DNA of 64,000 bases from Ciona savignyi (Eukaryota > Chordata > Ascidiacea > Phlebobranchia > Cionidae): positions 1 through 64,000 of the forward strand of contig CH003301.1 of the NCBI GenBank assembly GCA_000149265.1, written 5' to 3'. A program made the position numbers and the translations under genes. Below, piece by piece: positions 52,223-63,656 of this stretch (positions are counted from its first letter, which is position 1; every line of letters begins with the position of its first letter). The notes below the pieces were generated by a model. The model was not told the origin of the DNA, did not search any database, and was given only the letters and a program-made list of their open reading frames with translations.

Positions 52223-54070
52223 TCAATAGGGTTTGCCAGCTGAGCGACCCCTTGAGCCACCACGGATTTTACCACGATATGCAGGTTTGGAGGCAAACGA
52301 ATCAGTGCCATTTCCAAAACGATCTTAAAAGAGAAAATTCAAGGATCAGTTTTAATTTGACAGCTTTAAAGAAAATACAATGATGCAAAATATGCTTACC
52401 AAACTTATCAGCAAAAGAATAAGCATCGTAAGACTCTGTAACTCCGTATGAGCTGTGAAAAAGAAATTAAATCTTAGCAAATTACCAATCAATTTTTTTT
52501 ATGTAGCTAGTGGTGTACCAACCATACCAGTAAGAATAGCTCATTATTTTAACTACACATGGTTAAGAGAGAAATTTATCTTGTGTATTTTCTGGCCACA
52601 ACTTGGAAGGACACCAAAAAAGAATTTGAACACGCATGTAAGTTTTTGCTATTAATACAACAATAAGAACTAACCCATCAGCAAATGGATCTGCATAAAC
52701 GTCTTCAGCTGAAGCAGCATAGGCATCATATGCAGTGTCGTACTCATTAAAAGCATCATACGTAGTTTCCCCAAAGTCGTAACCCTGAAGCTTAAAAGAA
52801 ACAGATAAAAAAAAATTACCCAACACTCTATGATATCAACAGTTTTTAAGATTTACGTACTTGACCATAAGCCTCTGAATTCAATTGTGCTTTTGGCATT
52901 CTGGGAAGTCCACCCCTTGCGCTGCTAGGTCCACCTCGGGAGGCTCCCCTTTGACTGCCACGCATAGAACCTCTAGGTACTCCGCCTGTATAAAGTTTTT
53001 TTTATAATTGAAATATTTCCATCACTTAAGCATAAACCAACCTCTTGCGCCCCTCGCAGACCCACGGACCCCAGCAACAGATGACGATCCTCGGGGAACT
53101 CCCCTTCCTCCACCCCTTGCTCCACTGCAAAAGGAGCTTCATCAATCAGGATCCATTAAAGAAATAGAACTGCCTAACTAACCGAGGTGCTCCTCTTGAT
53201 GACCCCCTCATTCCACCTTGAACACCATACCGCGCATGCAACATCGCTGCTTCTCCAGCAGCAATATATTCGTCTTCATCTTCCACCACCAACAGTTTAC
53301 TCACTTCTGAACATGCCCTTCCTATGCTCATGTATGCCTGCCAAAATATCAGTATTTTTCCACATACCAAAAATTACTAAAATATAAGTTATACAGATAC
53401 CATATACAGTAGCAATTCAACCAATCAAGTAATATGTCCAACCTGATCAACAGTTCCAATTGCACTGATTCGAACATGTAGTGGATGCTTCAAGTGACCA
53501 TATTTTGGTTCCGCACTTTTAAGTAATTCGTCTTCCTGTTAGCAGACCATAATAATTTCACTGAATACTGTAATGTACAAAAACTCATAAAAATACCTTG
53601 CTCTTATCCCTTAAAGAACCTTTGCCAAGAATAGCAATTTTCGTGTTTGTGGCCTCTTGGATTCCTTTTAAAGTTGATCCACCCGGACCAATTAATCTCC
53701 CGACAAAGTTTATGCGTGGAAACTCTTTGACGGGTATTCTAATATTGCAATCGACACGTGGGTATTTGTCGTCGTAAATGTTAAACAACTTAAAATCATG
53801 TGAACCTGGTTTCGGTGAAGGTGTCGGATTTTTCACTTTGTCAATTTCTGAAATTATTTTTTATAGCTGAAAACAAACGCAAAGTGACTACAATATTAAT
53901 TCATATATTTGCAATTTTTAGAATTTTTTTAAATAAACGGCATTAATAGAATCAAAAATGTGTCATTCACCAGAGGTTATTAATCTAACAGCATGCACAA
54001 AAGATGGATCGATGCTATCCTTTTCAGCCATCAACTCTGGCAAGTATTTTGAATCAGCAGTAGACTCCAT
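52223..54070 (-). CDS. KHDRBS/Sam68-like STAR-family RNA-binding protein
   Basis: A nuclear KH-domain protein of the Sam68/SLM type, which binds U/A-rich RNA and affects splicing. Coding exons in gene order: 53971-54070, 53597-53847, 53443-53535, 53183-53337, 53042-53124, 52861-52985, 52675-52784, 52400-52452, 52223-52323. They sum to 1,071 nt (356 residues) with every phase consistent. The N-terminal [18 protein letters not shown] is the Qua1-type opening of Sam68. The KH core has [10 protein letters not shown], then [20 protein letters not shown] with the GXXG-type loop, then [12 protein letters not shown]. After the KH/Qua2 part come RG-rich exons ([19 protein letters not shown]) and a Tyr/Asp/Ala-rich exon, as in Sam68. 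It ends RGRSAGKPY rather than the Sam68 nuclear-signal end. The start ATG follows a 28-nt leader after an acceptor at 54098. AATAAA (minus) lies at 52073-52078. Which of KHDRBS1-3 it matches cannot be decided. Confidence 0.92.
52525..52620. repeat. Fragment similar to the 45.9-51.5 kb repeat unit, in a KHDRBS intron
   Basis: CCAGTAAGAATAG, TTAACTACACATGGTTAAGA and TTTCTGGCCACAACTTGG occur in the same order and spacing as a block found in each unit of the array (for example about 46312-46400 and 47772-47860). So part of the unit is a dispersed repeat, or the array extends as a diverged relic into this gene. Confidence 0.6.
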
Positions 54071-54098
54071 GACAAATTGATGTTCTTGTACACTTGTT

Positions 54099-55301
54099 CT
54101 GGTTTTAGAATTAAAATATAAAACAGTAAATTATTGTACCACAAAGTAGGGACTAATTAACGAGCCAATTTAATTGGCTAAGTATTATTTTTGTCATAAT
54201 ACATTGACAAGCGGGTTGGAACTTATACCATATGTTTTTTGCTACCAATTCGCACCAGGCCATAGCAATAAACCCAAACAGAATTGATCCAAAATGTTTT
54301 ATAGATGATCAAAGTGGGTTTAATCCAATATGGCCATTTTGTCATAATCTACTACCCAATACCCAAACAGTAAATATTACTTGAACCTAAAAGCACAATG
54401 TTTCGACCCAGTTATAAACCGGTTCTTTTAAAAACCCAGTGTGGGCAGTGTGCCTTAGTTAGTGTAAGACCCCACTAGAAAGTTCGTATGCGCCGGAAAT
54501 ATCTGGCGTGCCACACTGACCAATTTTTCGGGTATTGGCGCCAGAACTCCAAATATAATTCTGACGAGGCGTTATTACACTTCCTTTCACTTATGTCTTT
54601 TTTTTAATACTTTCAGCTTTATATTTTAAAGCTTTAATTGAAAATGATGCAACTTCGTTTGTGGTGGCGAAAATTAGTATTGCTGGCAGGGGACAAAATT
54701 TAGGTTAAAAACAGGGGGGTAAAGGTTTCAAGTGCGCCCACACTGCGGTTATACACCACTACATTAATTATGTAAAATTGCCATATTTTTCTACCTAATT
54801 GTTTTCTACCTAACAGCAAATTTTGTGTCAGTGAACTTTTTTTTAGATCTAATAGTAACTTAGTATTTTAAAATGGCAATAAAAACAAAAAAAAGTCTAT
54901 ACTTATTAGTCGACCTATATCATAACCATACTTTAGCAATTCCACAAAATTATTGTGAAAACCTAAAGGAAAGCTGCACAGCAACAAAAAGGTTTTACAC
55001 AGGACTTTTTCCTATTTTAATTAAGCAACAATTTAAGTTTTCAATAAAAAAAGCGTAATAAAAACATTTAAGTTGGTTAAAATGAGCACACGCACGCCAT
55101 ATTTAAAAACTTTAGAATGTAGTCCTATACGTCAACGTGTAACTGTATTTTTATGTTTATCAGTAATTTGACAATGTTAATGGAATTATAAAAATTCTTA
55201 GGTTATATATACATGCACAAAAGTGTACCTATTTTAAAATTAAACATGACATGGACCTATTAAATGAAAACGCAACTATATGTACATTAAGCTTGACTCA
55301 C
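54099..55301 (-). other. Probable first intron of the KHDRBS-like gene
   Basis: It is bounded on the minus strand by the donor ATTG/GTGAGTCAAG at 55301 and the acceptor ending at 54099. No coding exon or clear repeat was seen. A plus-strand frame at 54873-55058 is Lys/Leu-rich, AT-driven and without context. Confidence 0.5.
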
Positions 55302-55400
55302 CAATAAAACGTAAAACACCGTCAGCTTCGCTTCTCAAATGGTTCTTCTGGCCACGATGCTGGCGGATTATCCCGCCTGTCGGTCACGTGAGAATTTCGT
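55302..55400 (-). promoter_or_regulatory. Putative KHDRBS 5' leader exon and promoter with E-box
   Basis: A locally GC-richer segment ends in a strong donor at 55302/55301 and lies upstream of the coding exon, which itself starts with an acceptor and 28 nt of leader. CACGTG, a canonical bHLH E-box, is at 55385-55390. The transcription start is not defined. A trans-spliced leader, common in tunicates, could instead supply the 5' end. Confidence 0.4.
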
Positions 55401-56235
55401 GTTTCTCCGCAATGTCTTGTTTACCCAGTTTTATACGAATTTCGTAAAGTAAATACTTATATGTGCAACTTTGATAATACTCAAATCTACAAGTCTCAAA
55501 TGCGAAATTCGGCATGTAATTCGACAAAATTGTCAATTTATAGATATGTTAAAAATAAGACGATTCCCGCCATCTTATTCCTGCGCTGACTGACTGCGAA
55601 CTAATTCACACTTGCACCGCTCGAAATAATGTCCTAATACTTTGTATATAATTAAAGGAAAACTAGTACAATCGCGAATGTAACACTGATAAGCTTCAGG
55701 GTTTGTCGAATTGGCATTGAGTCTCGAACCAGTGATTTTATTCTAGTACTACGCGATACTCCTTTTCCCAAGTTCACATCCAATTAGAAAGTGGGAAGGA
55801 TAAAGATGAACTTCTATTCATATTGTTTTGTGTAAAAATATGAACCATAAAACCGTGTTTACTGTTTAGTCTGAGAAACAAAATTACTTATTGGCCATAC
55901 AAATAGTAATATAACTCATTCTATACGGGTGAGTTAACCTCTCAGTTAACGGTATTTTTTAACTTCCCAACATACAGCTGAAAACACTTGTAGACTAGGA
56001 AAATTCGTAACGAAGCAATCATAATATAAATTTTGAAGTGTTAAATGGCTGGCATATTTGTCATCTTATTTGCAGGTAAAAGCTATTAAAGCCAAAGAGT
56101 AGGCCCTCGTCCATTTAAAACGAAGTAAAATCAAAACGTGGCCGCTTCACACTAAAAGAGCGGCAAACTTAGACGAACATCAATGTCTTTAATCTCGTAT
56201 TGGTCAAGCATCATTCTAGGACGCGTTCAATCCAT
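55401..56235. other. Intergenic, nothing recognised
   Basis: Upstream flank of the KHDRBS-like gene up to the first repeat arm. No coding exon, RNA gene or repeat family is recognised. Confidence 0.5.
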
Positions 56236-56900
56236 ATGGGTCTCATTTGGAAAAATGGGACACATATTGTTTTTGTCCGTTTTTTTTCGTCAAACCCTTG
56301 ACAGGCATGGCATATCGACCCGACATCTACCAGAAGAAATATTGAAATCGTAATAAGACAAACCAAAAATGTTGGATGATAAATTCAGGGAATTGCCTTG
56401 GGACGTTATAAATCAAAACATTTTTTTCTAAAAAAATGCTTTTTTGGACATAGCGCTGGAACGGCTGCACCAATATTAGATTTGGTGGAAAGTAAGTGCA
56501 TTAGTCACTGATTTAACACTTGGAATAAATAAAAAAACTCCTAGGAAAATACCCCTATTAGATAAAGATTGTGTTCTCAAATCAGACAGCAGGCATGCCA
56601 TGTCGCCCTGACATCTACCAAAAGAAGTAATAGAATCGCAATAAGAGAGGGGAATACTCCTAGGACGTTAACAACCACAATAGTAATTATTATTTTATTT
56701 TTTTTCATCATAGCGCTTGAACGGCTGCTCCAATATTATTCGGATTTTGTGGAATGTTGGTGTGGTAGCCGCCGCTGTACCAATAAAAAAAGAAATAAAA
56801 TACCTAGGGAAATACCCTAAATATTATGATTTGTTCCTAAATCATGATTGTGACAGGCATACCATATCGCCCTGACATCTCCAACAAGGAATCGGATTAA
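56236..56900 (-). repeat. Left, inverted arm of a ~340-bp repeat array
   Basis: It carries two full units and part of a third, in the opposite orientation to the array at 60-63.3 kb. The anchor GACAGGCATGGCATATCG and its variants recur at about 56303, 56588 and 56851, each followed by a CTGACATCTACC-type block. The outer end (56236-56300) has GGGTCTCATTTGGAAAAATG and GGGACACATATTG, then TTTTTGTCCG, mirroring the outer end of the right arm. Confidence 0.85.
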
Positions 56901-57240
56901 AAGTGTAAGAATTGTAAAATAACATGACCCAGATATGTAAAAAACAATTTAAACCCAGGGAAATTTCTTTTGGGAATGTTCGTAAATTGGAAATGTTCGT
57001 TAAGGACTATGTTGCTCATGTATATACATACAGGTTAAAATTGAAATCTGCTTTACAAATGGTGGTGTTTGAAACGTTGTCGCTCTCTCGTTTTCTCACA
57101 TACCAATAACAAACTTAACGAATCCGGTGTTATTTCAAAACTTAGAATTCTCCTTTGGTTACAAGGAATTGTTTTGAAAACATGCGTTGTTAGGCAATAA
57201 AAAGATCCTTGATTTTGGCAAACTCAGTTTAGATTAAAAG

Positions 57241-58049
57241 ATGATGAATTTGAGAGCGTTAGTGATACTCGTTTGTATTGAAGTTGTATTTGGCACTGAT
57301 TTACTCCAGCGAGACGGTGATCCCGGTACGGACCACTTCTCGACCTTGGTATGTCTTTATTGTATGATCTGTATGTAATGTTAAACCAACTTAATATTCA
57401 GATGCGATTTTATGCTGACGAAGCAACAGGACAATTTGACCGAACGGAATTGATGAATTTCGTGCAGGCGGACGAATCGGCTTCCGGCATAGCTTCATAC
57501 AATCTTGGCCTACAAATGCTTTGCTATCAGGTATAACCAATATTAATTTATATTCACCCCGTAAACCTATTGTTTTAAGGGCAAAAGTTGGTCTTGGTGG
57601 AATAAATTCAACATAGCAAGAAAGTTTTTAAAATACGGTTGTTTCTGTGGCAAAGGCGGGAGCGGAACTCCTGTGGATGCACTTGACACGTAAGTCGATC
57701 AATTCTGGTTCTTTGCAATACATTAAAAGCTACATTTCATAAATGTACAGGTGTTGCCAGGCACATGACCTATGCTATCACCACGTAAGAACTGCGCATG
57801 CTATGTCAACCGCCCAAATTTATATACAACGTTACACAATGTCATGTAATAACAAAGAAACTACTTGTGGTAAGTATTATATTTTATTTGGAGTTCCTGC
57901 TCTTGTTTAAACTTCTTTATATTTTTGTAGTAACTGCAAATGGTGCTGGCCCAGGCCTGTGCGAGTGTGACAAAGTATTTGGCAAATGCATTGCGGAAAA
58001 CATCAAAGTTTGGACATGGCGTAACGCCTATGGTTTGGCACGTTGTTGA
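57241..58049 (+). CDS. Secreted phospholipase A2
   Basis: Calcium-dependent hydrolysis of the sn-2 ester of phospholipids, secreted. Exons: 57241-57348, 57402-57530, 57580-57689, 57751-57869, 57931-58049. They total 585 nt in one frame (194 residues). A signal peptide ([18 protein letters not shown]) is followed by about 80 residues before the catalytic core. The core has the Ca2+ loop [18 protein letters not shown] and the active site [11 protein letters not shown], which keeps the His-Asp pair; a Cys-rich C-terminal half ([10 protein letters not shown]) follows. The core resembles group I/II enzymes, but the long region ahead of it ([16 protein letters not shown], then [10 protein letters not shown]) is unlike the usual short propeptide, so the group is left open. 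AATAAA is at 58080-58085. The gene lies between inverted repeat arrays. Confidence 0.93.
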
Positions 58050-59997
58050 GAGACTTGAATTCTCTATTGTCAAGTTCAAAATAAAAATGAGTTGATCTTG
58101 CGTTAGTTATACCATTTCCGCTGTTTTGCAAACTCCGAGATAAACTATAGATATACCCACCACAGCCATTTGCCAAATATATAAAACAGAATTTCAGTAT
58201 GATAGAACAACCAATACACGACAAACTTATGCTTAAAAGAACAATGGACGCGAATGTAATAAAATGTTAAACCGAAGTAGTAATCAACTGGCGACCGGAC
58301 ATGCCTCAGACAAAAAAACGGAGTAAATCAAACTGTGTTCCCTTCGGAATTAAATAAAACCTATAATAAGCCATTTATTTATGCGTAAGAAACAAATAGT
58401 TTGCCAGGCGACGATAAGTGAAGTTTGTAAATATTGCCTTCCTAAAGTTTTATTTTACATATTGGTAGGGGTAAAACTTCTGTTTTTGCAATCATTTCAT
58501 TACAATAAAAAGTGTAACTACGTGTGTTCGACATAGCAATGCATTTTTATGCAAAGATTTCCTAACAAAACAAATCTCTAAGGTTAAGCGTGAGCCTTCG
58601 ATTATACGTCATAATTTGATCCACAGATACATCTTGTGGAACCAATACTGTTGCAATATTTAAAAAGTACTCATGCGTTCACTGGAAAACCTATACGCGT
58701 ATTGAGCAGGTCACATAACAATGCATCTGCTTCTGCTAAGCAACAACAAGAATCTCGACGTGCAACGGAAATAATTCGACGCCGCTGCATATGATCAAAG
58801 AACCACACGCAACACATGGGTAAATGTTTTAGTTTACCTGCTGTTTGTCTGTATTTAACACTATGTGTAGATTTGTGAGCAAGTTTTTAAGTTTACTTAT
58901 AAATACCATTGTTTAACAGCATTTCCCTGAAGGCTTTTATCGGTGCAAGACATCAGCATCACATTACTTAAACATCAGCATCTCATTACTTAAGCTTAAC
59001 TTTTTAATCCTTAAATCAATTTAAACAACGAATTCTCATCGATACGTAGTTTTATTAATTGCAAGTACAAAAAATATCCGTAATTCTAATCCTGTTTTCC
59101 ATCTATGAAGTTAGTGCGCGATTATCGCTGGCAACGCTCAATAAACCTTTAAATATTATATGTGTGTGTATATGCACTATAGTTACAAACTTTAATATAT
59201 AAAATTACTCTTTATCAGAATTTATCATTTATCATGAGCACTTGTTGTGCGTCCATTAGAATCAGGGCTGCAGAAGGCGTTCAACTAATTATTCTCCCTA
59301 TCTATCCAATGCAAACTGACCTCACAAAAGCGGCTGTCACTCAAAATCCTGACATAGAAAGTCTTAGATACACGAAGCATGCATCACTATTACAAAACTT
59401 TACATCTAAACAAGAACACTGGCGCGCAGTTTAGCACATGCTGCTTTCAACCAAACAAGCATTGGGGGAATCACCACCATTGTTACTCAGCAAAACACTC
59501 GTTTAAAAACAATGACTAGGGAGGGTACCACTCGTCACATTCTGCCACGCATAGAGGTCTTAATTGGTTATACGCCATCTGCAACGACACTTAAAAACCA
59601 ATATCGATAATCGCGGGTCACGTATCGTCTTAATTGTGATTATCGTCAGTACATATGGGTAATTCCCAAAATCTAAACTAAATTTCTTTAACGGATTAAA
59701 ATGCACGCCTTGGTGACAAAAAACTACAGTTTGTCTTTAAATAAGGCATGTAAATAAAAGCAACCTTATTTATAAATATTGCAATAAACTTAGAGAGAAA
59801 TATGTATACCATTACCACGCTTTATACCTACTGAAGGAATAAGCAATGTAAATTGCCTCAGAAACGAAAAGTTTGCCCGACGCTGATAAGAGCAGTTCGT
59901 AAATATTGCGTTCGTATGTGTTTCAAGTTCTTGAATTGCTTTAAATTACATAAAACACTATTCACAAAATTATTGTTCGATTGTAAACGTAATATAA
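58050..59997. other. Intergenic, nothing recognised
   Basis: Downstream flank of the PLA2 gene up to the repeat block. It has AT-rich sequence and short frames only. Stretches near 58381-58570 and 59836-59960 (GTTTGCCAGGCGACGATAAG against GTTTGCCCGACGCTGATAAG, each followed by a TTTGTAAATATTGC-like block) look like a diverged duplication within the interval. Confidence 0.45.
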
Positions 59998-61530
59998 ACT
60001 AGAGAGTGTCAACCACGTGTTTAACCACCACTATTTGTAAAACACATTTGTATGCCATATATTTATGCTACAGGGTCCCTTGTAACCACAATTTGTATAT
60101 TATAAACCTAGTATGTACTTTGTTTCTGCATGCATAAACGCATGGGTCCCATAGTTATTAAACCAAACCAAAACAGCCCGATTTAGTTTTTCATGGCTTC
60201 GGGGAATCCCGTCAAAATCATGATTTAAGAACTAAATCTTATTTTTATGGTATTTTTCAATGTATTTTTTTATTTCTTTTAAGTGTTAAATCAGTGGCTA
60301 ATGCACCTACCTTCCATCAAATCTGATTCAAATTGAAGCAGCCGTTCAAGCGCCAGGTCCAAAAAAGCTTTTTTTTAGAAAAAAATACCGTTTTGGTTTT
60401 TAACTTCCCAGGAGAATTCTCCTGGATTTATCACCTACAATGTTAATTTCTGCATATATGAACCATGTTGTTCTAATAAACGACAAATTTTTATTGCGAA
60501 TCCATAACTTCTTTTGGTAGATGTCGAGGCGACATGGCATGTCTGTCACAATCATTATTTGAGGACAAAATCTTATTTTTAGGGTATTTCTCTAAATATT
60601 TTTTTTATTTCTTCTAAGTGTTAACTTAGTGGTTTATAATGCACTAACATTTCACCAAATCTAATTAAAAATGCAGCGGCCGTTCTAGCGCTATACCCAA
60701 AAAAGCAATTTTTTTTAAAAAAACACCGTTTTGGTTTTTAACGTTCCCGGGGAATTCCCCTGAATTTATCACCAAAAATTTTGGATTTTGCATATCTTAC
60801 CCATACTGTCTAACAAATCACAATTTGTATTGCGATTGTATTACTATTTTCTCCAGGTAATTTTTTTATTTCTTTTAATTGTTAAATCAGAGGCTAATGC
60901 ACTTACATTCCACCAAATGTGATTAAATTTGGAGCAGTCGTTTATAGGCTACACCTAAAAAAAGCTATTATTTAGAAAACAAATACCGTTTTGGTTTTTA
61001 ACGTCCCGGGGGAATTCCCCTGAATTTATCACCCAATATTTTGATTTATGCATATCTAGACCATGTTGTTTAACAAAAGACAAATTTTTATTGTGATTAC
61101 ATTACTCCTTTTGGTAGATGTCGGGGCGACATGTCATGCCTGTCACAATCATGATTTTAGAACATATTCTTATTTTTTGGGGTATTTCCCCAGGTAATTT
61201 TTTTATCTCTTCTAATTGTTAAATCAGTGGTTAGTACACTTAAATTCCACCAAATCTGATAAAAATTGTACCAGTCGTTCCAGCGCTATGCCCCAAAAAG
61301 CATTTTTTTAGAAAATATTACCGTTTTGGTTTTTAGCGTCCCAGGGGAATTCCCCTAAATTTATCACCTACAAATTTGGTTTCTGCATATCTAGACCATG
61401 TTGTCTAACAAATGACTAAGTTTCATTGCGATTCCATTTTTCCTTCTGGTAGATGTCGGGGCGACATGCCATGCCTGTCAAGCGTTTGACGAATAAAAAC
61501 GAAAAAAAAACGAAAAAAAAACAGACAAAA
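59998..61530 (+). repeat. Right repeat block 1: leader segment plus array
   Basis: It starts with a leader of about 200 bp (CTAGAGAGTGTCAACCACGT...GGGTCCCATAGTTAT), followed by degenerate units of about 340 bp. Anchors of the type ATGTCGGGGCGACATG(C/T)CATG are at about 60522, 61118 and 61454. It ends at 61479-61527 with TGTCAAGCGTTTGACGA and an A-rich GACAAAAA stretch, the same terminal motif as block 2. Confidence 0.85.
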
Positions 61531-63263
61531 ACTAGAGAGTGTCAACCACGTGTTTAAACAGCACCACTATTTGTAAAACACATGTTGCATGCCACATATT
61601 CATGCTACAGCGTCCCTAACCACATTTTGTATTTTATACACTGTGTATGTAGTTATTGTTTCTGCAAGCATAAACTTATGGGTCCCATAGTTATCAAACC
61701 AAACTTCTTCTCCATGTGTAGGTAAAAAAGAACAATCGTGATAGATTTACAAAGATTTCATCACAAATGTTTTAAATTAAAGCTTTTTAAGTGCTGTATT
61801 GAAATGAAGCTAAATTCCTAAAACAGTTCGATTTAATTTTCATGGCTTCGGGGAATTTCCCATCGGCTTGGTAAATAAGTTTATGTTTTTACATATGTGG
61901 GTCGTGTTAACTATCAATTCTTAAAGTTTTAAGCAGATTTGACGAATCGTTGTTGGAGATGTTAGTGCAATGTGGCATGCTTGTCACAATCATGAGTCAG
62001 GAACATATTTTTTAAGGGAGTTACCCTAAGTAAATGTTTTCTTTTTTTAAGTGACACAGGGTGGCTAACGATCTAACATTCCACCAAATCTGATCAAAAT
62101 TAGAGCAGCCGGTTAAACGCTATGTTCCGAAAAGCTAATTTTTTAGAATAATAACCGTTTTGGATTTTAACGTCTCCGGGGAGTTCCCCTAGATTTATCA
62201 CCCACAATTTTGCTCCTGCGTATCTATTCCATGTTGTCTAACAAATGACAAAGCTTTATTACTATATTATTCTTTCTTCTGGTAGATGTCGGGACGTCAT
62301 GCCATGCCTGTCACAATTATGATTTGAGAACAAAATCTTATTTTTTAGGGTATTTCCCTAGATATTTTTATTTTATCTTCTAATTGTTAAATTAGTAGGT
62401 AATGCACTTACATTCCACCAAATCTGAATCAGATTGGAGCAGCTGTTCCAGCGCTATGCCACAAAAAAACTAGTTTTTTTTTAGAAAAAATACCGTTTTG
62501 GTTATTAACGTCTCCGGGGAATTCCCTTAGATTTATCACCCAAAATTTTGGTTTCTGCATATCTAGACCATCTTGTCTAACAAATGGCTAAGTTTCATTG
62601 CGATTCCATTATTCCTTGTGGTAGATGTTGGGGCGACGTGGTATGCATGTCACAATCATGATTTGAGAACAAAATCTTATTTTTTAGGGTATTTCCCTAG
62701 GTAAATTTTTTATTTCTTCTAAGTGTTAAATCAGTGCCTAATGCACTTACATTCCACCAAATCTTATTCAAATTGGAGAAGCCGTTTAAGCGCTATGCCA
62801 CAAAAACCTACATTTTTCATAAAAAATACCGTTTTGGTTTTTAACCTCTAACAAATGGCTAAGTTTCATTACGATTCCATTATTCTTTGTGGTAGATGTC
62901 GGGGCGACATACCATGCCTGTCACAATCATGATTTGAGAACAAAATCTTATTTTTTAGGGTATTTCCCTAGGTAAATTTTTTATTTCTTCCAAGTGTTAA
63001 ATCAGTGCCTAATGCACTTACATTCCACCAAATCTTATTCAAATTGGAGCAGCCGTTTAAGCGCTATGCCACAAAAAGCTAATTTTTTTCATAAAAAATA
63101 CCGTTTTGGTTGTTAACCTCCCAGGGAAATTCCCCTTGGTTTCGGGGCGACATGCCATGCCTGTCAAACCTTTGACGAAAAAAAACGGACAAAAACAATA
63201 TGTGTCCCAATTTTTCAATTGGGACCCATAACAATATGTGTCCCATTTTTCCAAATGGGACCC
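61531..63263 (+). repeat. Right repeat block 2: leader segment plus array and outer end
   Basis: It repeats the plan of block 1: the CTAGAGAGTGTCAACCACGT leader (61532 onward), then units with anchors at about 61965, 62286, 62625, 62897 and 63143 (spacings about 321, 339, 272 and 246 bp). It ends with CCTTTGACGAAAAAAAACGG, then a short palindrome-rich end carrying two versions of ATATGTGTCCCA...TGGGACCC. This end is the mirror of 56236-56300. Confidence 0.85.
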
Positions 63264-63656
63264 CTAATAACCATTTACATGTTGGTGTTTTGAATTTATA
63301 ACGTATTAACAATGTAAAATTTGTAAGTAAGGAAAGTAAGATAATGTAAATCCAAATGTAAGGTATCATGGCCTAAATAGGCCTTATGTATAAATAAACA
63401 GTATATTACAACATATTAACCCCAATTATAGGCGATGGATTACGGTTTATGGCAATCAGAATAACAACTTTTGCTATGCGTGTGCGACATAACAATGCAT
63501 TTGAGAGTTTAAAAATGCTATTTTTACAATGATCAAGGCCATTTTATGCAAATTTACGATAATGCGTCTGCAGTATGATAATCGCGATACGTATTTATTA
63601 ATATTGTAGCTGAGTAGAATCGTGATTATTGATATATCGTTCACACCTAATAAGAA

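Noticed and set aside
54873-55058. 61-codon plus-strand frame in the KHDRBS first intron
   Set aside because: It is Lys/Leu-rich, AT-driven, without domain or splice context, and lies on the opposite strand to the gene.
60180-63263. A CRISPR-like or satellite reading of the ~340-bp units
   Set aside because: Units are too long and variable, there are no short identical repeats with unique spacers, and the genome is eukaryotic. The mirrored arm at 56.2 kb favours a transposable element.
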